Assembly: GCA_030077755.1 (NCBI GenBank)
Contig: JAQJZZ010000013.1
Span: 992,001-1,056,000, forward strand
DNA: 64,000 nt
From: Filosporella fistucella
Lineage: Eukaryota > Ascomycota > Leotiomycetes > Helotiales
Direction: 5' to 3'
The notes under the pieces were generated by a model. The model was not told the origin of the DNA. It searched no databases and was given only the letters and a program-made list of their open reading frames with translations. The position numbers and the translations under genes were made by a program. Of the stretch, positions 57,404-64,000 are shown in pieces. How positions within the stretch are numbered: position 1 is the first letter of the stretch; the number at the start of each line of letters is the position of its first letter.

Positions 57404-59506
57404 ACGGTGAAGCAGAGGCTGTGTGTCTCACCCCGCACTTAAGGCTACCTTCCAATGTCTCAGTCAGATTTCTACCTTGGAAATGTGTTTGGGAGCCTCA
57501 TCCTTCCTTCTTTGAACGCCGCACGGCGCAGGTCTCATTTTCATAGGCAGCAGGCAGTTTGTTGACAGCCGTGTCTCATGTCGTATCAGAAGCTGCCTGA
57601 ACTATTGATCAGTGGTTCCGAACCAAACGTTGGAGATGCTGCTGCGTAACGTTGCCTAAAATCTGGAGAATCCGCATGGCAGACTTTGTATTTGGGAAGG
57701 CCGTACAAATTACCCTTTGTTTGTGCTTTGCGGAACGTCTCGCAGTCGAGTCTCGGCGATAGCCTCGTCTGGGAAGTGTCCCTCATTCCGATGCAGATAG
57801 ACATCCAAGAAAAGCCTCAAAAATATATCTTCTTGCGAAATTCGATCAGCTGAATCCCTCCTATACCCTCGGCATGCCCGGCACAACCTGCTGCCATGGT
57901 ACTCGAGGAGCGATACTGATGATATTCAATTGCTTGAAAACTGACGAGCTGATATCTTCATGGAAAAAATCCACATTCCACTACCTGCTTTCAGTTCCTA
58001 ACTGTAGGTTTGGTTACGCTATAAGGTGTTTGCCCGGGCTTCTATCGTAGATTGGATGAAGCGCAAGTGCTATCAACGTGGACTCATTTGAAAAATAACA
58101 GTCCATATCACACTATCTGTGATTCTCAAAGTGCTGAGTGGTGTTTGTTCAAACTCCCAAGCGTCGAGGGTAAGTAGGATTGATTGTTATCGCACAGAGC
58201 GTAAGATTGTGCGCTGGCTAATCGTTGGTCGATCCGTCCAAATCCAACTGAAGTCCACCTCATCGCTCAAAATACGTGCCTTGCAAACATATGGTCCCTG
58301 CAGTACCTCAGCTCGGTATCTCCTCAAAAGTTCACCTCCACTTCCTTCACAGCGATTCCAATTATGCTTCCGTGATTCCAGTATATTCTGGAAGAGAATT
58401 TGCATGACATTTTCATGAATAGATCCGTTGAGCAAAGGTGTTTGCATCAAACAGCCGAAGCAAGAGAAGCTTATATTAGGAAAGCTTGATTTGTAAAAGA
58501 AAGAGATTCACTTTACAAAAATGTAGACATGCTCAAAGATATTCAAAATTTCTTCGGGGCTACTGCAGTTTAGTACTATTTCCCTAGTTCAGAAACATGC
58601 TAAACTCCCCGAATACAGAGGTTTAGAACGCCTCACTTTTTCTACATTTGTGCCTCGTTTGATTGAGTAATGATTCACATATCCCCAATTACGCCAACCC
58701 CATCACAAAACTAGAATCCATATTCTTACCACATACCTCCTTAGGAAGCATATATCCAAGTATAAGATGTGGATGTTCTATACTAGTACTAGGAACAAAA
58801 CACGGAGATAAATATGCCACTCACTTCTCCCTCCACGCCTGCAATTGCACCATTGTAATACTTCATAGGCTCAATTGACACGCCCCTTCTGAAGCAATGT
58901 TAGATCCAGTTTGCAATCTAGATATCGATATTGGGTAAATAGCGGAACGTCGATCTCAATACAAGCAAGTGTTGTACGAGGGCAGGGTTCCTGTTGCGGT
59001 TGCAGTGGCAATGGCGTAGCATGAACGCGGAATTGGAAAATTGGAAAATTGGAAGCCTTCGTTGCTAGAAGTCATGCAGTAACAAGATTTATAATAGGGT
59101 GTCGATTTAGGATCTTCTTGAAAGTAACTTCTGATATCTGCAAAGGCTTGGTAGTCGCTACCCTTGCATCCACCGAACTCAACTCTATACCTCGAGAGTG
59201 ATTCATGGCTTCCAGATCATAACACAACATTGAAGGATTTTACAATGCCGATTCACGGGCACTGTGTCTTTCCATGTAACTGCCATTCACTAGACACAAA
59301 ATGATCCAGAGAAGCCATTTCTCGCTTTCAAAAAGGTATAAAGGAGACCTCCGGGCTCGCCTTGAAACCTTTTATTCTCCACCATCAAACACCATCAACA
59401 CCTCACAATAACATTACTAAACCTTCAAAAGCACTTTAGAGCGAGCTAAAACCTGGAAATCAACAACAGTTAGACGTCCCACAACAGTCTACAAAGCGAT
59501 ATCGAC

Positions 59507-59883
59507 ATGCGTCCAACCACAGCTGCCACAGCCACCGAGGTCCACCATGACCAGAAGTTGACGGAAGTAAATCATACAAGAAACCAACCACAATGTTTCT
59601 GGATTGGCAAGAACGATAAAGACTGTGAGAAAAGCAGTAAACGAATTGGAGATTCATGTGGGCACTGCATTGTAAGTAGACTTGCGTGGTGGTTATTGTG
59701 GGAATGAAGTGCATCCGCTAATGTCGTGAACAGAAGGCACACGGTAAATCTGATCGTGAAAAAGAAGTCACACCGCTCCATTTTTGTAGAATTGTGGAGC
59801 ATATTGGAAATAAATTCATCGCGCCTCCGCCAGCACGAAATGGCACTCGCTTTTCCAGCCGCGCGAACGGATCAGCAACATAG
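59507..59883 (+). CDS. Small Cys-motif protein, copy A of a tandem duplication
   Basis: Two exons, 59507-59671 and 59734-59883, with a 62-bp intron (GTAAGT...GAACAG, phase 0); 104 aa. The conserved core is CFWIGK with the spacing C-x9-C-x10-C-x2-C (Cys in QPQCFWIG, KDCEKS, DSCGHC), which could bind zinc or form two disulfides. No signal peptide. The second exon reads KAHGKSDREKEVTPLHFC and ends FSSRANGSAT. A TATAAAGG box lies about 170 bp upstream at 59337. The family is not recognised, but the paralog at 60749-61105 shares the core, the intron position and the promoter, which supports this as a real gene. Confidence 0.7.
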
Positions 59884-60748
59884 GTGAAATTCAATGGTTA
59901 TTAGAGGGCTGGGGGATTGATGATACTGGAGTGTGTTCTGCTTGATGTTTCTGTAAACCTATGTGTCATGAAATCGTTGATTTGATATCACTGCAGTCTT
60001 GAGGTTCTTTGTGTTATGACAAGTGTAAGCATATCTACAGTAGTACAGTGACATTGCTGTGGTTTTAAAGCAGGTCAAGACATTAAGGAAAGGACAGGTT
60101 TTACTTTCCAGACGTGTTCCTTCCTTCATTCAATATTCACTTGTATATTTCCTTTCGGCTTGTCCAGCACTCCGAATTTACAAATTGCGATTCTCTTCCA
60201 CGTCTTTCTTGTTCCGTTTCTGAGGCCTCCTAGCGAACAATAATAGTCCATCCTCCAAGCTTTCAATGGTAGACTTAACACAAGCTTAAATGAATTCTAA
60301 TGGACTTCCAAAGTCCCTGGAGCAGCCACATTTCGACTCTCCCATACTCCAAGAACAAGTTACTCGTACATTGTACTTACCTCCCAGTCCCCGATCTCAG
60401 TCACGTTTTCAGGAATGATTCATTGAAATCAGCTCAAGATTCGAGGATACCGAAGCTGTTGGACCCCGCGCTTCAATAGTGATTCATGGAAGCTACTCGC
60501 CGTTATGAATCTTTAAGCAACTTGACAAGTGGTGATTCCCAGATGCCTTTTCCAAAACCTTTGGGAAGTACAAAAGGAAAGCCTCAGCTCGCCGTGAAGA
60601 CTTCCTTCCTCCAGCATCAAACATCATTGACACATCAAGAAATCCAACAGATCCTTGAGACACCCTCAAACTTTTAATCAAGAACACCACATAACAATTA
60701 CTTGACTTCTAGATAACAAACCTCATGAGACTAAAACAATATCTCCAC
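59884..60748. other. Spacer between the duplicated small genes
   Basis: It contains the 3' flank of copy A and the promoter of copy B; the part 60565-60640 aligns with the copy A promoter (59335-59410). A 63-codon frame at 60486-60677 lies within the promoter homology and is not taken as coding. Confidence 0.5.
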
Positions 60749-61105
60749 ATGAAAGTTCAAGACACAACAATGGCCAAGGTGGAGTGGGAGGTTCTTTTAC
60801 GGAGCATTTAACAAACCCGAAATGTTTTTGGATTGGCAAGAAAGATCCTGGATGCGAAACATATATTCCACGATGTGGATATTCATGTGACAACTGTAAA
60901 GTACGTAAATTTATCATGCTGTGGGGTAGAAACGGATCAGATCCACTGATTCAACGAGTAGGGAAAATATGGCTTGTCTGATCGTGAAAGAGGTATGGCG
61001 CCTTGGGAATCTAAGATCTGGGAGCGCGATTGGCGTTTCTTCGTTTCTCGTAAAACTACGGACCCGAATTCGACAGCGTCACGAGCAATTCGATGGCCTT
61101 ACTGA
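60749..61105 (+). pseudogene. Small Cys-motif protein, copy B, possibly frame-broken
   Basis: Paralog of copy A, about 1.23 kb downstream. The core exon reads NPKCFWIGKKDPGCETY...CGYSCDNCK and ends at 60900; a 61-bp intron (GTACGT...CGAGTAG) sits at the same place, and exon 2 (60962-61105) reads GKYGLSDRERGMAPWESK, ending IRWPY. The C-x9-C-x10-C-x2-C spacing is kept. The ATG that aligns with the copy A start (60749) is in a different frame and meets a stop (MKVQDTTMAKVEWEVLLRSI). The frame of the core is open upstream but has no ATG. So copy B may be a pseudogene, or use another start exon. Confidence 0.55.
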
Positions 61106-61784
61106 AATGTACTGGTGGTGGGGGCTGCTTAATGCTTCTGTAGATCTCTAGGGTCATAAAATCGTTGCTTTTACATTGGTCTCCACAGAAAAACTTGGTG
61201 CTTGCGTTGATTTCGGGAAGCTGTACGATGAAGCCAAATGCGCTTTTCTTGACGAAGCATTCTGCTTGCGTTGAATTTGAAGTAATGTAAGATAGAGAGA
61301 GGAAAGATATTTGATGGTACTAATGCGAAATGTTTTCATCTCACTTTGAGGTGGTCTGTAAGGAAAGTCTAAGCGCGAGGAGAATGGATGGAGTATTATT
61401 TTCGATTTTCTTGTAGAATGAGTTGTGCTACAGAGCGACCCGAGGGAGTCAAAAATGTGTTAAGACCAGTTTCGAAGTAGGCAAAGAATAATCAATTCAT
61501 ATGGTAGTCCATCAGCTGCCAATTGTACCAGTATTATGTATACGCAAAAATACCTAGCATTGACCCCAAGTATAATGCTAATAGAATCGCGCTTATGCTC
61601 TGAGAAGTGGATTTCTCAAGCTTTCGAGAATGATTCATGAGTGACTATTTTGGAAGTAGAAATATATGCTCTGACTTTTCTCGATTCACAAGTACTAGAA
61701 TCAATCATATTGTAAAATTTCTCCTTTCGAACATCTGATTCTAAATAGTAAACAGCGAATCACAGATCACAGATCTGAAGGTCC
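61106..61784. other. Intergenic
   Basis: The 3' flank of copy B, homologous to that of copy A up to about 61190 (GCTTCTGTAGATC...AAATCGTTG), then AT-rich DNA without frames of note. Confidence 0.4.
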
Positions 61785-61890
61785 CTCTCTTGCCAGGTTA
61801 TCGAGCCACTCGTCCCAAAAGAAGTTGACCTCCCAGGCCCATCCGGAGAAAGTGAATGATGGTTGCTGTGTTCCTTGCAACGTAATACAC
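61785..61890 (-). pseudogene. Relic fragment of a second HET-type gene
   Basis: On the complement a short frame reads QQPSFTFSGWAWEV followed by WDEWLD and LAREG. It matches the 3' part of the HET pseudogene at 35440-35545 (QQPSFTYPHWTWDV, WDECLD, EASEG), also at DNA level (GAATGATGGTTGCTGTG versus GAATGACGGTTGCTGTG). About 100 bp survive and no start or HET core is nearby. Confidence 0.65.
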
Positions 61891-62083
61891 GTAACGTCAA
61901 GTTCAGCTCGCTAATTTAGCCAACCGAACTCTCCTGCCTTCTTTCCTCCCCTATAATATTCAAACCGACTTTGCCTCAACTTCTTTTCCAACCCCAATCT
62001 TTTCAACAAATCTTGACACACACCTTTCGAGATAACTGATAGATTTCAAAAGTTTCTTCTCGATATTCAGTCAACGTCTCAAG
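61891..62083. promoter_or_regulatory. Promoter/leader of the trypsin-like gene
   Basis: CTATAATATTC at about 61952 is a possible TATA box, followed by a pyrimidine- and CAA-rich leader (CTTTTCCAACCCC, TCTCGATATTCAGTCAACGTCTCAAG) up to the ATG at 62084. Confidence 0.35.
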
Positions 62084-63846
62084 ATGGAGAATCCAAAGGA
62101 GAGAACCCAGGGAGGATCTTCAGAGGAATTAGAGGGTATGCGCATCCAGTTCAACTTGCCCTTGAGACCATGCGAGTGTGAGGCTAACACGAAACTACAG
62201 ACGGAAGTTTAGCGATCGAAGATTATGTTGCCAGCCTGGATACTCATCGCGTTACCGCCGCAGGCACATTACCATACGCCTGGCCATTTCACCACACAAA
62301 ATATGATCCTCTGACCGAGTTGGTATGTGACGAACTTGAAGAGGACATTAAAAACATGGTTGTTAAGGCGCAAGCAATTCGAAACTTCAGACTGTGGCCC
62401 AACGCCATCAAAAGTTACTGGAGCTCCGAAATTCGGCAGGTCATAGTAATTGAATCTGGGGATGAAACATCAGATTTCAGCGCGTGGCAACAACTTGTTG
62501 GAGATATACAAGACCTTGTTGATGATATTTTAAGAGAAAGACAAGTCAAGACCAACATACAAGTGGAAATACGTGATCCCGCCCGTATGAATCGAGATAG
62601 ATCATCTGTTATTCGCGCAGATACCGCCATCCAGCGAACATGTTTACAAGTCGATGACCATGTCGCAAGCACAGTCGAGGCACTTCTACCGCAAGTATGG
62701 ACAAGCATCTCATACTTGATGCGTGGCCCTGAAGATCGACCAAAAGATAGAAGACCTACAGTCGTCATTGGCGTTGAACGAGGAACAAAAAGAAAGTGGG
62801 ACAGAGTCCACAATGCAGTCAGTGAGGTAATTCGGTCCAATTCAAATACCGATCATGTAACTCTCAGTGTCGAGCTACTCCCAGGATTAATCGAGGACCT
62901 TGTTTTCATGGGTGATTGCGAAGTCGAGAAACCGATCCAGTACATCTCCTCGCAAAGGCTTCCCGAGCTCCCTAGGAATGGTTCCTCGATAGGTGCTCGA
63001 GGCACTACAGCGGCTGGAAGTCTAGGTGTTTTTGTTTACTTTCAAGGACTCAATGATGCCAAGAGGAAACCATGCATCCTGGTGAGCCATCATGTTATCT
63101 CGCCCGGCGACGCAGACAACGAAGTCCACAACGATAGGCTAGGCATAGCACTCAACGGAGAACCTATCACGAAAGAAATCAGGATAGACTATCCTGCACC
63201 ATTCGATCAAGGACCAACCATCAAAGCCTTACAAGAGAAGATCAAACAAGGAAACGACAAAGATGGACAATTAGCACAAATGCTATCTCAAATACGTAAC
63301 CGAGTATCTTCTGGTGGCATCGGAAAAGTGATTCATTCATCAGGAAGACGAATCAACCATTTGGGACAAAGTTTAGACTGGGCATTGGTAGAGTTATCCG
63401 AACAGGTATTTCCCAGTCTGCCAAAAAACCATCCTCCATTACATGAGTTCACCGCATTTGAACTCCCACAATTGACGGAGTATTCTGCGATTGAGTCGGA
63501 AACGGTTTCTGCGATTGTTTCAAACGTGGAAAAGGATACTTGGGTGCTCAAGGTTGGTCGCACTACAGGAGTAACTTGTGGAGAGATCAATTCGATCCGA
63601 GGACGAGCATCGTGGAAGAGATTTGGAACAGAGATTCAGACACGAGACTTGCAGGTGGTTGCTCCTGGTGGGGATCCTTTTGCTAGGGGGGGAGACTCTG
63701 GGTCCATGGTACTTGATATCAATAAGGCATGGGCTGGGATGCTTTGGGGCACAGATAAGAGCCAAGGCACATCTTGGTTTACCTCAACAAGAGAAATTAT
63801 AGAGGATATCAAAATGACGACTGGAGGGAAAGTTACTCTACAGTAG
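62084..63846 (+). CDS. Trypsin-like serine protease domain protein
   Basis: Two exons, 62084-62135 and 62201-63846, with a 65-bp intron (GTATGC...GGCTAAC...CTACAG); 565 aa. The N-terminal 270 residues are helical and without known domain (MENPKERTQGGSSEELEDGSLAIEDYVASLDTHRV...). A chymotrypsin/trypsin-fold domain follows: GTTAAGSLGVFVYFQGL, then LVSHHVI with the catalytic His (about residue 314-315), SLDWALVEL with the Asp (about 410), and GGDPFARGGDSGSMVLD with the Ser in GDSGS (about 517). VGRTTGVTCGEINSIRG lies between, as in proteases that cleave in trans after activation. No signal peptide, so an intracellular protease is likely. Such domains are also found as effectors or regulators in NLR/conflict systems; that role is inferred. 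Confidence 0.85.
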
Positions 63847-64000
63847 AAAGCTAGGATAATAAGTTATTTTTGCATTGTGATTGCTGGGTCCCGAATCAAA
63901 TTTCCTAAGTGTGCACAGTAATCAATCCTCGCCAAATATTGACATGAAACAAGCTACCCAAAATCAATGGACACGAACCCAAGTAGGGTAGGACATTGAC
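63847..64000. other. 3' flank at window end
   Basis: No gene is visible in the last 154 bp. Confidence 0.5.

Larger units (their letters stand above)
53078..59506. other. Very long gene-poor spacer (6.4 kb), CAATTG-rich
   Basis: No accepted gene. The left part is the SWIRM gene leader with C/T- or A/G-rich tracts. From 54266 to 57398 the hexamer CAATTG occurs about 20 times (separate entry). A TCTGTGTCTGTGTCTGTCTG microsatellite lies at about 55848 and an AAGGT repeat at 54046-54063. Frames of 60-136 codons on both strands show no motifs or splice pairs. A 95-codon frame on the complement (57084-57371) lacks an ATG at its start. Confidence 0.4.

Noticed and set aside
60486..60677. 63-codon frame upstream of small gene copy B
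   Set aside because: It lies in sequence homologous to the promoter of copy A, where no such frame is kept.
1..64000. tRNA genes, rRNA and CRISPR arrays
   Set aside because: No cloverleaf with a clear T-loop, no rRNA stretch and no regular repeat-spacer array was recognised by eye; a tRNAscan run could still find one.

Overview
The window is nuclear DNA of a filamentous ascomycete (Pezizomycotina; a leotiomycete-like fungus would fit, but the sequence alone does not settle the class). The reasons are many short introns of 47-65 bp with GTAAGT-like donors and CTAAC/CTGAC branch sites, HET-domain genes, a Zn2Cys6 factor, a PRY1-type CAP protein, a CYP52-like P450 and long gene-free spacers. 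Exon joins below were worked out by hand; for most multi-exon genes the summed exons give an uninterrupted reading frame.

Left third (1-24.5 kb): a partial unknown gene runs off the left edge. A homeobox-like/C2H2 gene is split by a solo LTR with a perfect 5-bp target duplication. Then come a GCN4-like bZIP factor, an alpha/beta-hydrolase fused to a von Willebrand A domain (662 aa), an HSL-type esterase, a four-TM membrane protein, a Zn2Cys6 factor, a HET-domain gene flanked by two copies of a decayed direct repeat, a 2,2-dialkylglycine decarboxylase-like PLP enzyme and an MFS transporter.

Middle (25-43 kb): a CYP52-like P450 with an apparent N-terminal frameshift, a phenol 2-monooxygenase-type flavoprotein (7 exons, 606 aa), a Ser/Thr-rich probable GPI-anchored wall protein, a badly damaged HET pseudogene and a secreted CAP/PR-1 protein.

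Right third (43-64 kb): conserved housekeeping genes (SPATA20/YyaL-type thioredoxin-domain protein, F-box/WD protein, PEX16 in divergent orientation, SWIRM protein), then about 6 kb without a recognisable gene that is strongly enriched in the palindrome CAATTG. The end holds a tandem duplication of a small Cys-motif gene, a fragment of a second HET gene and a trypsin-like serine protease.

The accessory parts share a theme of self/non-self recognition (HET, HET pseudogene, HET relic, SesB-like hydrolase-vWA, trypsin-like protease) and of taking up or detoxifying unusual substrates (dialkylglycine decarboxylase, MFS, P450, phenol hydroxylase). No tRNA, rRNA, CRISPR array or complete transposon was recognised.
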